A DNA stretch of 64,000 nt from contig NZ_SLYP02000001.1 in NCBI RefSeq assembly GCF_004341505.2, positions 524,501 to 588,500 of the forward strand, written 5' to 3'. Each line of letters opens with the position of its first letter. Position 1 is the first letter of the stretch. A program made the position numbers and the translations under genes. The notes beneath the pieces are model-generated. The model was not told where the DNA came from. It searched no databases and saw nothing but the letters and a program-made list of their open reading frames with translations. Source of the DNA: Sphingomonas sp. JUb134 (lineage in GTDB: Bacteria > Pseudomonadota > Alphaproteobacteria > Sphingomonadales > Sphingomonadaceae). Positions 1-9,528 of this stretch are shown here, piece by piece.

Positions 1-1
1 C

Positions 2-529
2 GATTCGATCACGCCGGAGATGCGCGCCGGCGACTTCGCGCAGGCGATGATGGATCTCGGCTCGGGCATCTGCACCCCGCGCGCGCCACGCTGCCTGCTC
101 TGCCCCTTGCGCACCCAGTGCGACGCCTTCGCCACCGGCGATCCGGAAGCCTTTCCGCTGAAGGCGCCCAAGCGCGAGAAGCCGCACCGTCACGGCACCA
201 TCTTCTGGCTCGAACACGAAGGCCAGGTGCTGCTCGTCCGCCGCCCGGCCAAGGGCCTGCTCGGCGGCATGCGCGCGCTGCCGACCGGCCCGTGGGCGGA
301 GACGCCGCCCGGCCTGGCCGAGGCGCCGGTCGACGCCGACTGGCAGGCAATGGGCGGCGTCGCCCACGGCTTCACCCATTTCCGCCTGAGCTGCACGGTT
401 GCGGCGGCCACGCTGCCGGCCCACATGGCCGTGCCGGATGGCGAATGGTGGCCGATCGACTCGCTCGACGAAGCGGGCATGCCGACGGTGTTCGTCCGCG
501 CACAGCGGCTGATGGAGGGATTGCGATGA
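2..529 (+). CDS. mutY: A/G-specific adenine glycosylase MutY, 3' part
   Basis: This is the C-terminal part of MutY, which removes adenine mispaired with 8-oxoguanine; the catalytic N-terminus lies outside the window. The frame is open from base 2. The iron-sulfur cluster ligands are visible as C-x6-C-x2-C-x5-C, starting with the TGC at 71-73. They are followed by a MutT-like C-terminal domain with the pattern FWLEHEGQVLL and a HGFTHFRL segment, which recognises 8-oxoG. The stop at 527-529 overlaps the next gene's ATG (526-528), so the two are translationally coupled. Confidence 0.93.
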   Translation, partial: DSITPEMRAGDFAQAMMDLGSGICTPRAPRCLLCPLRTQCDAFATGDPEAFPLKAPKREKPHRHGTIFWLEHEGQVLLVRRPAKGLLGGMRALPTGPWAETPPGLAEAPVDADWQAMGGVAHGFTHFRLSCTVAAATLPAHMAVPDGEWWPIDSLDEAGMPTVFVRAQRLMEGLR

Positions 530-1821
530 GGGCACGGACGTGGATGGCAGGCATCGCGGCGCTGGCGCTGGTCGCCCCGCCGATCGCAACCGCGCAGGTC
601 GCCCCCGCCCGCCAGCCCTCCGCCCCGGCACTCCCGAGCGTCGAATCGGCCGCCGACCGCTATGTCGCCGCCGGCCGCGCACCCGGAATCGCCGTCGCGA
701 TCGGCGGCCCGGGCGATACCCGCTTCGTCGCCAGGGGAAGGCTTTCGGACGGCGGCGCGCCCGTCACCCCGGACTCGCTGTGGCGGGTCTATTCGATGAC
801 CAAGCCGATCACCGCGATGGCGGCGATGATGCTGATCGAGGACGGCAAGATGCGGCTCGACCAGCCGGTGTCCGATTTCCTTCCCGCCTTCGCCAAGATG
901 CGCGTGCTCACCGATCCCGAGCGCAGCCTCGCCAGCCGCCCCGCCGCGCGCCCGATCACCATCCGCCACCTGCTCACCCACACGGCGGGTCTCGGCTATT
1001 CCATCGTCACCAAGGGGCCGCTGCTCCACGAATATGAGCGGCTCGGCATCGTCCCCGCCGCGATCAATGCCAAGGTCGAGACCGAGATGCTGCGCGTGCG
1101 GCCGAAATCGCTCGCCGAGTTCGCCGATCGTCTCGCCACCCTGCCGCTGATCGCCGATCCGGGCAGCACGTGGAGCTATTCGGTCAGCCTCGACCTGATG
1201 GGCCGCGTCATCGAGGTCGCGAGCGGCATGTCGTTCGAACGCTTCCTTGAGACCCGCATGTTCGGCCCGCTCGGCATGACCTCCACCTACTGGCAGGTGC
1301 CCGCCGACCAGGCCGGAAGGCTCGCGACCAACTATGTCTTCGTCGGCGATCGCGCGGTGCCGCTGGATCCGGCGACGACCTCGATCTTCCTGAAGGCCCC
1401 GAGCTTCCCCTATGGCGGCGCCGGCCTCGTCGCGTCGGCGCGCGACTATGACCGCTTCCTCCACATGCTCCAGAACCGCGGCACGCTGGACGGCAAGCGC
1501 GTGATGAAGCCGGAGACGGTCTCGCTAGCCATGTCGAACCTGCTCCCGGCCGGCGTCTCCTTCGGCGGCGTCGACGCGAGCACCGGCGGCACCAATGCGC
1601 CCAAGATGGGCTTCGGGGCGGGCGGCTCGGTGTATCTGGAGGACGTGCCCGGCGGCCTCGGCAAGGGCACCTATGGCTGGGGCGGTGCCGCCGGCACGAT
1701 CGCCTTCGTCGATCCCGCCCGCCAGCTGCGCGGCACGGTGATGGTCAACTATTTCCCCGCCGATCGCTGGCCGCTGCGTGCCGACCTGACGCGCGCGCTG
1801 CTCGCAGACCTCCAGCGATGA
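526..1821 (+). CDS. Exported serine hydrolase of the beta-lactamase / class C PBP family
   Basis: This 431-residue protein has a signal peptide (about residues 1-24, ending IATAQ) and a beta-lactamase-like serine hydrolase fold. The nucleophile motif SMTK is at residues 90-93. A YSV tyrosine motif lies near residue 218, and the third motif region near residue 385 reads GWGGAAGT instead of a classic KTG. That pattern is usual for esterase or D-aminopeptidase-like members of this family rather than true beta-lactamases. The ATG overlaps the mutY stop and the gene's own stop overlaps nudC. The substrate is unknown. Confidence 0.85.
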   Translation: MRARTWMAGIAALALVAPPIATAQVAPARQPSAPALPSVESAADRYVAAGRAPGIAVAIGGPGDTRFVARGRLSDGGAPVTPDSLWRVYSMTKPITAMAAMMLIEDGKMRLDQPVSDFLPAFAKMRVLTDPERSLASRPAARPITIRHLLTHTAGLGYSIVTKGPLLHEYERLGIVPAAINAKVETEMLRVRPKSLAEFADRLATLPLIADPGSTWSYSVSLDLMGRVIEVASGMSFERFLETRMFGPLGMTSTYWQVPADQAGRLATNYVFVGDRAVPLDPATTSIFLKAPSFPYGGAGLVASARDYDRFLHMLQNRGTLDGKRVMKPETVSLAMSNLLPAGVSFGGVDASTGGTNAPKMGFGAGGSVYLEDVPGGLGKGTYGWGGAAGTIAFVDPARQLRGTVMVNYFPADRWPLRADLTRALLADLQR

Positions 1822-2687
1822 TCGGCTTCACCGGGGGCACCCTCGACCGCGCGGATCGCGAGCGCGACGATCCGGAGGCGCTCGCCGCCGCGCTTGCCGA
1901 TCCGCGCGCCCAGCTGCTGCGCCTGCGCGCGCTGGAACCGGAAGTGGACGCCGACGGCCGCATGGTCTGGGACGCGCTCGGCACGCTTCCGGCCGGCGTA
2001 ACGCCGCTGTTCCTGGGCTATGACGCCGGCGTCCCGCGGTTCGTCGCCGCCGTCGATGGGGAAGGATCGCCGGTCAGCCGCTCGCCGAACCTGATGGGGG
2101 TGCTCGCCGCCATGCCGGCCGCCGACGCCGCCACCTATGCGGCCGCGCGCAGCCTCGCCGACTGGCACCGCCGCCACCGTTTCTGTGCCAATTGCGGCAC
2201 TCCGACGGACCTGTTCCGCGCCGGCTGGGCGCGCCGCTGCCCGGCCTGTGCTGCGCAGCATTTCCCGCGCACCGACCCGGTCGTCATCATGCTGGCCGAA
2301 CATGACGGTCGCGTTCTTCTAGGCCGCCAAGCCTCCTGGGCACCCGGCCGCTATTCGGCACTCGCCGGCTTCGTGGAGGTGGGCGAATCGCTGGAAGAAG
2401 CCGTCCGCCGCGAAGTGCTGGAGGAAGCGGGCGTGCCCGTGGGCGCCGTCCGCTACGTCGCCAGCCAGCCCTGGCCCTTCCCCTCGCAGTTGATGCTCGC
2501 CTGCATCGGCGAAGCGCTCGAAGACACCATCCGCCTGGATACCAACGAGCTGGAGGACGCCTTCTGGGCGACTCGCGACGAGGTGGCCGGTGCGCTCGCC
2601 CGGGCCGAGGGCGCGCGGTTCGACGCCCCGCCGGACTATGCCATCGCCTACAGCCTGCTCGCCCATTGGCTGGACGCGCAGGGCTAG
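1818..2687 (+). CDS. nudC: NAD(+) diphosphatase NudC
   Basis: This 289-residue protein matches NudC, which hydrolyses NADH to NMNH and AMP and removes NAD caps from RNA. Zinc ligands C123, C126, C141 and C144 are in place. The Nudix box (G-x5-E-x7-REVxEExG) lies near residues 184-206, and the NudC-diagnostic SQPWPFPSQLM follows it. The start is the ATG that overlaps the upstream TGA by four bases, giving a coupled mutY-hydrolase-nudC set. The N-terminal 100 residues are the usual poorly conserved NudC leader domain. Confidence 0.94.
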   Translation: MIGFTGGTLDRADRERDDPEALAAALADPRAQLLRLRALEPEVDADGRMVWDALGTLPAGVTPLFLGYDAGVPRFVAAVDGEGSPVSRSPNLMGVLAAMPAADAATYAAARSLADWHRRHRFCANCGTPTDLFRAGWARRCPACAAQHFPRTDPVVIMLAEHDGRVLLGRQASWAPGRYSALAGFVEVGESLEEAVRREVLEEAGVPVGAVRYVASQPWPFPSQLMLACIGEALEDTIRLDTNELEDAFWATRDEVAGALARAEGARFDAPPDYAIAYSLLAHWLDAQG

Positions 2688-2691
2688 CCGG

Positions 2692-3582
2692 TCAGCCGCG
2701 CTCGCGGGCGCGAGGATAGCTGCCGAGCAGCCGAACCCATTTGCTGTGATAGCGCAGCTCGTCGAGTGCACGGTCGACGGCGACGTCGCCCGGCTGCCCC
2801 TCGATATCGGCGAAGAACTCCGACGCGGTGAAGCTCGCGTCGCGCTGATAGCTCTCCAGCTTGGTCATGTTGACGCCGTTGGTCGCAAAGCCGCCCAGCG
2901 CCTTGAACAGCGCCGCCGGCACGTTCTTCACCTCAAATACCAGGCTGGTCATCGCCGGCCCCTCGACCCGCCCGCCATTGGCCTCGCGCGCCAGGATCAC
3001 GAATCGGGTCGTATTGTGCGCAGCATCGGCGATATCGCTGGCGAGCACGTTGAGCCCGTAGAGCTCGGCCGCTCCCGGCGGCGCCAGCGCGGCCAGGCTC
3101 GGGTCCCCGGTTTCCGCCACCAGCGCCGCCGCACCGGCCGTGTCGGCATAGGCGACCGGCGCGATCCCGCGCTCGGCCAGCCAGCGGCGGCACTGGCCGA
3201 GCGCCTGCTCGTGGCTGGTCGCCTGGGTCACCTGCTCCAGCCGGCCCAACCCCATCAGCGTGTGGCGGATCGGCAGGAAATGCTCGCCCACGATCACCAG
3301 GCCCGATTCGGGCAGCAGGAAATGCATGTCGGCGACACGGCCGTGCAGCGAATTTTCGATCGGGATGATGCCGCATCCGGCCGCCCCGCTCAGCACCGCC
3401 TCCACCGCATCGGCAAAGCTGAAGCATGGCAGCGGCAGCCCGTCCGGAAGCGCCTGGTTGGCGGCGACATGGGAGTTCGCGCCCGGTGCGCCCTGATAGG
3501 CGACGGCACGTTCGGGGGCTGCGCGCGCCGCTTCGGTCATGCGCGCGACCAGGGCCCGCGCCGGTGCGGCATAGCTCTGCAT
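2692..3582 (-). CDS. pheA: Prephenate dehydratase
   Basis: This 296-residue monofunctional prephenate dehydratase converts prephenate to phenylpyruvate in phenylalanine synthesis; there is no chorismate mutase domain. The catalytic PDT domain occupies about residues 25-205, with AYQGAPGANS near its start, IPIENSLHGRV, and the TTRF signature containing the catalytic threonine. A C-terminal ACT domain for phenylalanine feedback follows, where the usual ESRP motif reads ESYQ. It is convergent with nudC, four bases from its stop. Some residues before the conserved QGAPGA block may be leader, so an internal ATG start is possible. Confidence 0.93.
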   Translation of the reverse strand: MQSYAAPARALVARMTEAARAAPERAVAYQGAPGANSHVAANQALPDGLPLPCFSFADAVEAVLSGAAGCGIIPIENSLHGRVADMHFLLPESGLVIVGEHFLPIRHTLMGLGRLEQVTQATSHEQALGQCRRWLAERGIAPVAYADTAGAAALVAETGDPSLAALAPPGAAELYGLNVLASDIADAAHNTTRFVILAREANGGRVEGPAMTSLVFEVKNVPAALFKALGGFATNGVNMTKLESYQRDASFTASEFFADIEGQPGDVAVDRALDELRYHSKWVRLLGSYPRARERG

Positions 3583-3697
3583 GAGGGCAGGCGATTAGTT
3601 GCGCGATGTCAACGACGCAAGGCCTGCTTGCGACGCAAGGGCAGACCGACGTAAAGCGTAACAATCTTCCCTTGTTTAGCGAGAAATCGGCGGCGGC

Positions 3698-4369
3698 ATG
3701 GACAATCGGATGAACACGATCGCTGGCTGGACTTTGGCTGGTCTGGCCGCTGCTTTGGGCCTGACCGTCGCCAGCGGCATGATTTTCGAAGGCGGACGCC
3801 CCGAAAAAATGGGCTATCCGATCGAGGGGGTGGAAGGCGAAGGCGCCGGTGGCGCTTCGGCGGTCCCGTTCGCGACGCTGCTCGCCTCGGCCGATCCGGC
3901 CAAGGGCGCCGAGGTGTTCAAGAAGTGCACCGCCTGCCACACCGTCAATCAGGGCGGCGCCAACGGCATCGGCCCGAACCTCTACGGTGTCATCGGCAAG
4001 CCCCACGGCCACCTGCCGAACTTCGCCTATTCCGACGCGCTGAAGTCGGTCCCCGGCAACTGGGACTTCGACGCGATGGACGCCTGGCTGACCTCGCCGC
4101 GGAAGTACGCGCCGGGCACGAAGATGACCTTTGCGGGCCTCGGCAATGCCCAGGATCGCGCAAACGTCGTCGCCTATCTCAATTCCCAGGGCTCGAACCT
4201 GCCGCTCCCGGCAGCACCCGCCGCAGGCGAGGCGCCGGCCACCCAGGCGGAGGCCAATGTGGCCGAGGGGGCGCCGACCGCCGACCTCGAAAACGCCGCC
4301 ACCCCGGCGTCGGGTGCGCCGTCGGTGGACCCGGCTGCCGCCGTCCAGGCTGCCAAGAAGGGCGACTGA
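3698..4369 (+). CDS. Membrane-anchored c-type cytochrome (CycM-like)
   Basis: This 223-residue class I cytochrome c has one uncleaved N-terminal membrane helix (about residues 8-28). Its haem-binding site is CTACH, followed by the NGIGPNLYGV loop and a distal methionine in GTKMTFAG. It resembles the CycM / c552 group that carries electrons from the bc1 complex to cytochrome oxidase. An unusual 55-residue tail rich in Ala, Pro and Glu follows the haem domain and is probably disordered in the periplasm. It is divergent from pheA across 115 bases that contain two GACGCAAGG direct repeats. Confidence 0.9.
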   Translation: MDNRMNTIAGWTLAGLAAALGLTVASGMIFEGGRPEKMGYPIEGVEGEGAGGASAVPFATLLASADPAKGAEVFKKCTACHTVNQGGANGIGPNLYGVIGKPHGHLPNFAYSDALKSVPGNWDFDAMDAWLTSPRKYAPGTKMTFAGLGNAQDRANVVAYLNSQGSNLPLPAAPAAGEAPATQAEANVAEGAPTADLENAATPASGAPSVDPAAAVQAAKKGD

Positions 4370-4374
4370 TCCCG

Positions 4375-4397
4375 GGCTCCGGCACGGCGCCGGAGCC
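4375..4397. terminator. Hairpin between convergent genes
   Basis: A perfect 9-bp GC stem (GGCTCCGGC / GCCGGAGCC) with a 5-base loop lies between the stops of the cytochrome gene and the VOC gene. There is no U-tract on either strand. It may act as a bidirectional, Rho-assisted 3' end. Confidence 0.45.
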
Positions 4398-4399
4398 GG

Positions 4400-4822
4400 T
4401 CAGTAGTTCGGCCAGAGACCCGGCGTGGCGAGTTCCAGGACGTGCCCATCGGGGTCCTCGAAATAGAGGCTGCACCCGCCGCGCGGCCACGCCACTTCGC
4501 TGCGCAGCGCCACATCGTGCGCTGCCAGGTGCGCGCGCCACGCATCCTCGCTGCCGGCGGGAATTGCGAACGCCATGTGCACCGGGCCGCTGCCGTCATG
4601 GCCGGGGACCACGCCGCCGGCACCCGGCATGTCCTCCGTCGATGCGCCTGCCAGGAACAGCAGGAGCACGCCCGAGCCGCCGGCATCGAACGCGGTCAGC
4701 CGCTCGCCCGTGAGCATCGGGCGCAATCCTAGCACCTCGCGAAAGAAGACCGCCGCGCGCGCCATGTCGGCGACATAGAGCGCGGTTTCGAGCAGGCCGG
4801 AGATGGGCGGCACTTCCGGCAC
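4400..4822 (-). CDS. VOC-superfamily (glyoxalase/dioxygenase-like) protein
   Basis: This 140-residue protein has the paired beta-alpha-beta-beta-beta modules of the vicinal oxygen chelate fold. Family features are a start near LETALYVADMARAAVFF, the central GVLLLF strand, and a YFEDPDGHVLELATPG ending that supplies the C-terminal Glu metal ligand. It is too general to name a substrate; glyoxalase, dioxygenase and fosfomycin-resistance-like proteins share this fold. It follows gpsA by four bases on the same strand, so it is probably the last gene of tsaD-gpsA-VOC. Confidence 0.85.
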   Translation of the reverse strand: MPEVPPISGLLETALYVADMARAAVFFREVLGLRPMLTGERLTAFDAGGSGVLLLFLAGASTEDMPGAGGVVPGHDGSGPVHMAFAIPAGSEDAWRAHLAAHDVALRSEVAWPRGGCSLYFEDPDGHVLELATPGLWPNY

Positions 4823-4826
4823 CGCG

Positions 4827-5807
4827 TCAGAAGCCTTCTTCGCGCAGCGGACGGGTCAGCAGCGCCTCGACCACCCGGCCCACGTCCGCCCCGTCCAGCA
4901 GCTGGCACACCGCTTCGGTGACCGGCATGTCCACGCCGGCGGCAGCCGCCGCCTGCGCCAGCACCGGCGCGGTATGCGCGCCCTCGGCCACCGTCCGGCG
5001 ATCGGAAAGCAGCTCCTCCGCGGGGCGCCCCTGCCCCAGCCCCACGCCCAGCGAGAAGTTGCGCGAGCTCGTCGACGAACAGGTCAGCACCAGGTCGCCC
5101 AGCCCCGACAGCCCCGACAGCGTCTCCGCCCGCGCGCCGCGCGCCAGGCCGAAGCGCGTCATCTCGGCAAAGCCGCGCGCGATCACCGCCGCCCGCGCAT
5201 TCTGTCCCAGCCCCGCGCCCTCGACCACGCCGCACGCGATCGCCAGCACGTTCTTCACCGCGCCGCCCACCTCCGCGCCGACCACGTCGGTCGAGACGTA
5301 GGGGCGCAGCGTCGGCTGGGCGATGGTCGCCGCCAATTGATGGGCAAGGGCGGCATCCTCGGCCGCCAGCGTCACCGCCGTCGGCAGCCCGGCCGCCACC
5401 TCGTGCGCAAAGGTCGGCCCAGACAGCACCGCCACCGGCGATCCGTCGACGGCCTCGCCCGCCACCTCGTGCAGGAACTTGAGGCTCCCTGCCTCGATCC
5501 CCTTGGAGCACAGGATCAGCGGCTGGCCGTGGCGCGGCAGGTCGGCGAGCACCGATCGCATGTGCTGCGCCGGCGTCACCACCAGCACGGCCGCCGCCTC
5601 CGCGACCCAGGTGATGTCGCCGGTCGCCTCGATGCGGTCGGACAGCGTCCGGCCGGGAAGGAACAGCGGGTTCTCATGGGTCCCGTTGATCGCCTCGATC
5701 ACCTCCGGCTCGCGCACCCACAGCCGCACGTCGTGGCCACCGCTCGCCAGCACCTGCGCCAGCGCCGTGCCCCAGGCACCGCCTCCGAGAACACCCAGCA
5801 CGCTCAT
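4827..5807 (-). CDS. gpsA: Glycerol-3-phosphate dehydrogenase [NAD(P)+]
   Basis: This 326-residue enzyme reduces dihydroxyacetone phosphate to sn-glycerol 3-phosphate, the backbone for phospholipids. The dinucleotide-binding loop [12 protein letters not shown] is at residues 8-19. The SGPTFAHEV block is at 129-137, and the catalytic lysine is K185 within [13 protein letters not shown]. Length and motifs fit the family fully. Its ATG overlaps the tsaD TGA by four bases, a common alphaproteobacterial pairing. Confidence 0.96.
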   Translation of the reverse strand: MSVLGVLGGGAWGTALAQVLASGGHDVRLWVREPEVIEAINGTHENPLFLPGRTLSDRIEATGDITWVAEAAAVLVVTPAQHMRSVLADLPRHGQPLILCSKGIEAGSLKFLHEVAGEAVDGSPVAVLSGPTFAHEVAAGLPTAVTLAAEDAALAHQLAATIAQPTLRPYVSTDVVGAEVGGAVKNVLAIACGVVEGAGLGQNARAAVIARGFAEMTRFGLARGARAETLSGLSGLGDLVLTCSSTSSRNFSLGVGLGQGRPAEELLSDRRTVAEGAHTAPVLAQAAAAAGVDMPVTEAVCQLLDGADVGRVVEALLTRPLREEGF

Positions 5808-6844
5808 GCCTTCACCCCCGCGCCGCGCACCCGCTCGCCTTCAGGATCGAGCGGCCAGCGCGCCCGCGCCGGTACGTCGAGCGGATCGGTCAGCCCCGCC
5901 TCCAAGCGCTCGGCGCCGGCCCAGGCGATCATCGCGGCATTGTCGGTGCACAGCCACAAGGGCGGCGCCACGAAGCGCAGGCCATGCTCGGCCGCCACCT
6001 GCTCCAGCGCACCCCGCACCGCGCGGTTGGCGGCGACTCCGCCGGCCACCACCAGCGCGGTCGGCGGGGCGATCCGCCCCAGCGCCCGCCGGGTGCGATC
6101 GACCAGGCAGTCGACCACCGCCTGCTGGAACGAGGCAGCGATATCCGGCGTCGCATGGATGCCGGCGTCGCGCGCCCGCAGCACGGCGCTCTTGAGGCCT
6201 GCGAACGAAAAGTGCGGCTCGCCCGATCCCACCAGCGGCCGCGGCAGCGGCACCGCACGAGGATCGCCATCCGCCGCCGCCCGCTCCACCGCCGGCCCGC
6301 CGGGGAAGCCCAGCCCGAGCAGCTTGGCGGTCTTGTCGAACGCCTCGCCCGCGGCATCGTCGATCGTGGTCGCCAACCGGCGATAGGCGCCGACGCCCTC
6401 CACCAGCAGCAGCTGGCAATGGCCGCCCGACACCAGCAGCAGCAGATAGGGAAACTGGAGATCCGGATCGGCGAGCCTGGGGCTCAGCGCATGCCCCTCC
6501 AGATGATTGACCGCGATCAGCGGCTTGCCCGCCGACAGCGCCAGCGCCTTGCCAGTCACAAGCCCCACCATGACCCCGCCGATCAACCCCGGCCCCGCCG
6601 TCGCCGCGATCGCGTCGACGCCGGCCAGCGTCACGCCCGCATCGGCCAGCGCCGCCTCCACCAGCGGCCCCAGCACCTCGACGTGCGCGCGCGCGGCAAT
6701 CTCCGGCACGACCCCGCCGAAGGGGGCGTGATGCGCCTCCTGCCCGGCAAGCTTGTGCGACAAAATGGTGCGGTCGCCGCGGACCAGCGCGGCAGCGGTC
6801 TCGTCGCAGCTCGATTCGAGCCCGAGGATCAGGGGGGCGGACAT
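5804..6844 (-). CDS. tsaD: tRNA N6-adenosine threonylcarbamoyltransferase
   Basis: This 346-residue TsaD transfers the threonylcarbamoyl group to A37 of ANN-decoding tRNAs, with TsaB and TsaE as partners encoded elsewhere. The start is the ATG at 6844, giving [16 protein letters not shown], the canonical opening of the ASKHA fold. Metal ligands H114 and H118 lie in NHLEGHAL. The SGGH motif is at 139-142, and a late [10 protein letters not shown] segment holds the aspartate ligand. It is divergent from hemC with 81 bases between the starts. Confidence 0.95.
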   Translation of the reverse strand: MSAPLILGLESSCDETAAALVRGDRTILSHKLAGQEAHHAPFGGVVPEIAARAHVEVLGPLVEAALADAGVTLAGVDAIAATAGPGLIGGVMVGLVTGKALALSAGKPLIAVNHLEGHALSPRLADPDLQFPYLLLLVSGGHCQLLLVEGVGAYRRLATTIDDAAGEAFDKTAKLLGLGFPGGPAVERAAADGDPRAVPLPRPLVGSGEPHFSFAGLKSAVLRARDAGIHATPDIAASFQQAVVDCLVDRTRRALGRIAPPTALVVAGGVAANRAVRGALEQVAAEHGLRFVAPPLWLCTDNAAMIAWAGAERLEAGLTDPLDVPARARWPLDPEGERVRGAGVKA

Positions 6845-6925
6845 GGCCCCGCTTCTATCCGCTCGGGGCTTGCTTGTCGAAGGGGCGGCTTGTCGAAGCG
6901 CGACCGCTTGCCTACGCCAACCTCC

Positions 6926-7852
6926 ATGGACACCGCTCCCCTCTTCCGTCTCGGAACGCGCGGATCGCCGCTGGCGATGGCGCAGGCGCACATGACCCGC
7001 GACACGCTCGCCGCCGCCCACGGCTGGTCGCCCGACCGGATCGCGATCGTGCCGATCCGCACCACCGGAGACCGCGTGCAGGACCGCGCACTCGCCGAGA
7101 TCGGCGGCAAGGCGCTGTGGACCAAGGAACTCGACCGCGCGCTGCTGGAAGAGGAGATCGACGCCGCCGTCCATTCGATGAAGGATGTCGAGACGATCCG
7201 CCCGACCCGCATCGCCATCGCCGCGATGCTGCCCCGCGCCGATGTCCGCGACCGCATCCTCGGCGTCGCCGCGCTCGCGGACCTGCCGCAGGGGGCAGTC
7301 GTCGGCACCAGCTCGCCGCGCCGTGCCGCCCAGGTGCTCCGCCATCGACCCGACGCGAAGATCGTGCTGTTCCGCGGCAACGTCGAGACGCGCCTCGCCA
7401 AGCTCGCCGCCGGAGAAGTGGACGCCACGCTGCTCGCCTCGGCCGGACTGGTGCGGCTCGGCCGCGAAGACGTGGGCGCCCCGGTGCCGCTCGACGTGAT
7501 GCTGCCCGCCCCGTCGCAGGGCGCGGTCGGCATCGAGGTGCGGGCCGAGGATGCGCGCGCCCGCGAACTCGTCGGCGCCATCAGCCACGCCGATACCCGC
7601 GCAGCGGTGTCGGCCGAACGCGCGCTGCTGGAGGCGCTCGGCGCCGACTGCCACTCCCCCGTCGCGGCGCTCGCCACGATCGAGGGCAACCGCCTGACGC
7701 TGCGCGCGGAACTCTATGCGCAGGATGGCAGCGCCCATGTGACCGGATCGACGGAAGGCTCGGTCGGCGACGTCGCGCTGGCACCGGCCCTCGCGCAAGA
7801 CCTGCTCGCACGCGCCCCCGACAGCGTGCGGCGGCTGTTCGCCGGCGAATGA
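6926..7852 (+). CDS. hemC: Porphobilinogen deaminase (hydroxymethylbilane synthase)
   Basis: This 308-residue enzyme joins four porphobilinogens into hydroxymethylbilane in haem synthesis. It opens with [14 protein letters not shown]. It has the substrate-contact region VHSMKDVET (residues 82-90), the TSSPRRAAQ arginine pair near 129-136, and the dipyrromethane cofactor cysteine C242 in [10 protein letters not shown]. The ATG at 6926 is preferred because the conserved fold starts only seven residues later. Its stop overlaps hemD by four bases. Confidence 0.96.
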   Translation: MDTAPLFRLGTRGSPLAMAQAHMTRDTLAAAHGWSPDRIAIVPIRTTGDRVQDRALAEIGGKALWTKELDRALLEEEIDAAVHSMKDVETIRPTRIAIAAMLPRADVRDRILGVAALADLPQGAVVGTSSPRRAAQVLRHRPDAKIVLFRGNVETRLAKLAAGEVDATLLASAGLVRLGREDVGAPVPLDVMLPAPSQGAVGIEVRAEDARARELVGAISHADTRAAVSAERALLEALGADCHSPVAALATIEGNRLTLRAELYAQDGSAHVTGSTEGSVGDVALAPALAQDLLARAPDSVRRLFAGE

Positions 7853-8523
7853 GCCGCCCCCTCGCGGTGCTGCGCCCGGAACCCGGCGCGTCGGCCACCG
7901 TCGAGCGGATCACCGCTGCGGGCTACCAGCCACTGCGCACGCCATTGTTTCACGTGGAGCAACGGGGATGGCCGCTGGTTGCCGCATCGGACCACGACGC
8001 GCTCGTCCTGACCAGCGCGAACACGGTTCGGCACTTGGGGCCTCAGCTCGCCGAGTTGGCCACGCTCCCGGTCTGGGCAGTTGGAGAAGCGACCGCCCGA
8101 ACTGCCGCAGACGTCGGCTTGAGCGTCGTTCGGGTCGGGACGGGGGGGGCCAAGACGCTCCTCGAAACCGCCTGGGCGGCCGGCGTCCGTCGCGCCTTGT
8201 GGCTGGGCGGCGAGTCCCTTCGCCTCTCGGAGCATCCCGCCGTCTCCCGCATGGTCGCGGTCTATGCCAGCACGCCGCTGGCCCCGTCATTGGACGCCGT
8301 TCGCCGCCTCGCCGGCAGCGTCGCCCTGGTCCACTCCCCTCGCGCCGCCGAGCGGTTCCGGCATGTGCTTGCCGAAGCCGGAGTAGCGCCTTCCACCCTC
8401 CGCCTCGCCGCGATCAGCCCTGCGGCTGCCGAGGCGGCCGGAGACGGCTGGGACGCCCTCGCCGTCGCCGCGGTTCCCACCGATCCGGCGCTGGTTACGG
8501 CTGCAATCCGCCTCGCCGATTGA
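7849..8523 (+). CDS. hemD: Uroporphyrinogen-III synthase
   Basis: This 224-residue protein is placed as HemD, which cyclises hydroxymethylbilane with inversion of ring D. The family is very divergent, and the call rests on the N-terminal [15 protein letters not shown] block, the alternating two-domain pattern ([27 protein letters not shown]) and coupling to hemC through ATGA. The segment LFHVEQ near residue 33 is encoded by a parS-like palindrome (7946-7961), which may constrain this part of the protein. Confidence 0.88.
   Translation: MSRPLAVLRPEPGASATVERITAAGYQPLRTPLFHVEQRGWPLVAASDHDALVLTSANTVRHLGPQLAELATLPVWAVGEATARTAADVGLSVVRVGTGGAKTLLETAWAAGVRRALWLGGESLRLSEHPAVSRMVAVYASTPLAPSLDAVRRLAGSVALVHSPRAAERFRHVLAEAGVAPSTLRLAAISPAAAEAAGDGWDALAVAAVPTDPALVTAAIRLAD
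7946..7961. promoter_or_regulatory. parS: parS-like ParB binding site inside hemD
   Basis: TGTTTCACGTGGAGCA matches the bacterial parS consensus TGTTTCACGTGAAACA at 14 of 16 positions, with a perfect left half and central CACGTG. It lies in hemD coding sequence about 15 kb from parAB. It is a weaker candidate than the two other sites, because the right arm carries two mismatches. Confidence 0.6.
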
Positions 8524-8554
8524 CCGCACGCACCGCCGCGAGGATAAGGACGGC

Positions 8555-9514
8555 ATGACGATGGAAACGGCGTCCTCCGCCACGGGGGCTCCCCGCAAGC
8601 CGCGCGGGAACACCATGCTGTGGATCGCGCTCCTCGCCTTTGTGCTCGGACTGGCGGCCATGGCCGGGCTGGTCCACCGCTTCGGCGCCTGGATCGGCCT
8701 CGGCCCTGCAGCCACGCCAGCCGTGGTCCAGAGCGCACCGCTGCCTGCCACCCCGCAGAACGCCGCCCCGCCGGCGCAGCGCCCGGCCGACATCGCCACG
8801 TTGTCGCAGCGTGAGCAGGTGCTCGCCGCGCATATCGCCGAGCTCGAGGCGCGGCTCGCCAATGTCGACACCAGCTCGCGGGTCGCTTCCGGCTTCGCAA
8901 CCCGCGCCGAAGGGCTGCTGGTCGCCTTTGCCGCCCGCCGCGCACTCGATCGCGGCCTGGCGCTCGGCTATATCGAGGACCAGCTGCGCCAGCGTTTCGC
9001 CGCGGCCGAGCCGCAAGCGGTGGCAACCGTCATCGCCGCCGCGCGCCAGCCGGTGACGCTGGAGGACCTCCGCCTCGCGCTCGACACGATCGCGCCCAAG
9101 CTTTCGGGCGGCGGTCCGGACGAAAGCTGGTGGCAGGGCATCCGCCGCGAATTGTCGCAGCTCATCATCATCCGCCAGGATGCCAGCCCCAGCATGCTGC
9201 CGGCAGACAGGCTCGCCCGTGCGCGCCGGCGACTGGACGCCGCCCAGGTCGAAGGTGCGCTGGCCGAAATCGCGCGCATGCCCGGTGCCGCCAATGCGCA
9301 GAGCTGGATGGACGCGGCCCGCCGCTACATCGCCGCGCGCCAGGCGCTGAATGCGATCGAGACGGTGGCGATTCAGGGCGGGGGTACCCTGTCCGTGCCG
9401 TCGGCGCCGCTTCCGGTGCCGCCCGCCACCCAGCCAGCAGCGGACGAAGCGGCGCCGGCCGCTTCCGAACCCGTCCAGGACGACGAAGCCGGCTTGAACC
9501 AGACCGGCGCCTGA
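8555..9514 (+). CDS. Mitofilin/Mic60-like inner-membrane protein
   Basis: This 319-residue protein has one transmembrane helix (about residues 22-42) after a short basic cytoplasmic tail, then a Pro/Ala-rich linker. A coiled-coil stretch (about residues 88-110) and a helical C-terminal domain follow. The C-terminal part, with [25 protein letters not shown] and then AALNAI-type helices, has the character of the mitofilin domain (COG4223). Alphaproteobacterial Mic60 relatives are encoded just after hemC-hemD and usually before hemY; here hemY is missing and an acyl-CoA dehydrogenase follows. In relatives the protein shapes intracytoplasmic membranes or contacts outer-membrane proteins; that role is inferred here. 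Confidence 0.72.
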   Translation: MTMETASSATGAPRKPRGNTMLWIALLAFVLGLAAMAGLVHRFGAWIGLGPAATPAVVQSAPLPATPQNAAPPAQRPADIATLSQREQVLAAHIAELEARLANVDTSSRVASGFATRAEGLLVAFAARRALDRGLALGYIEDQLRQRFAAAEPQAVATVIAAARQPVTLEDLRLALDTIAPKLSGGGPDESWWQGIRRELSQLIIIRQDASPSMLPADRLARARRRLDAAQVEGALAEIARMPGAANAQSWMDAARRYIAARQALNAIETVAIQGGGTLSVPSAPLPVPPATQPAADEAAPAASEPVQDDEAGLNQTGA

Positions 9515-9528
9515 AGAAGGAAGCGGCA

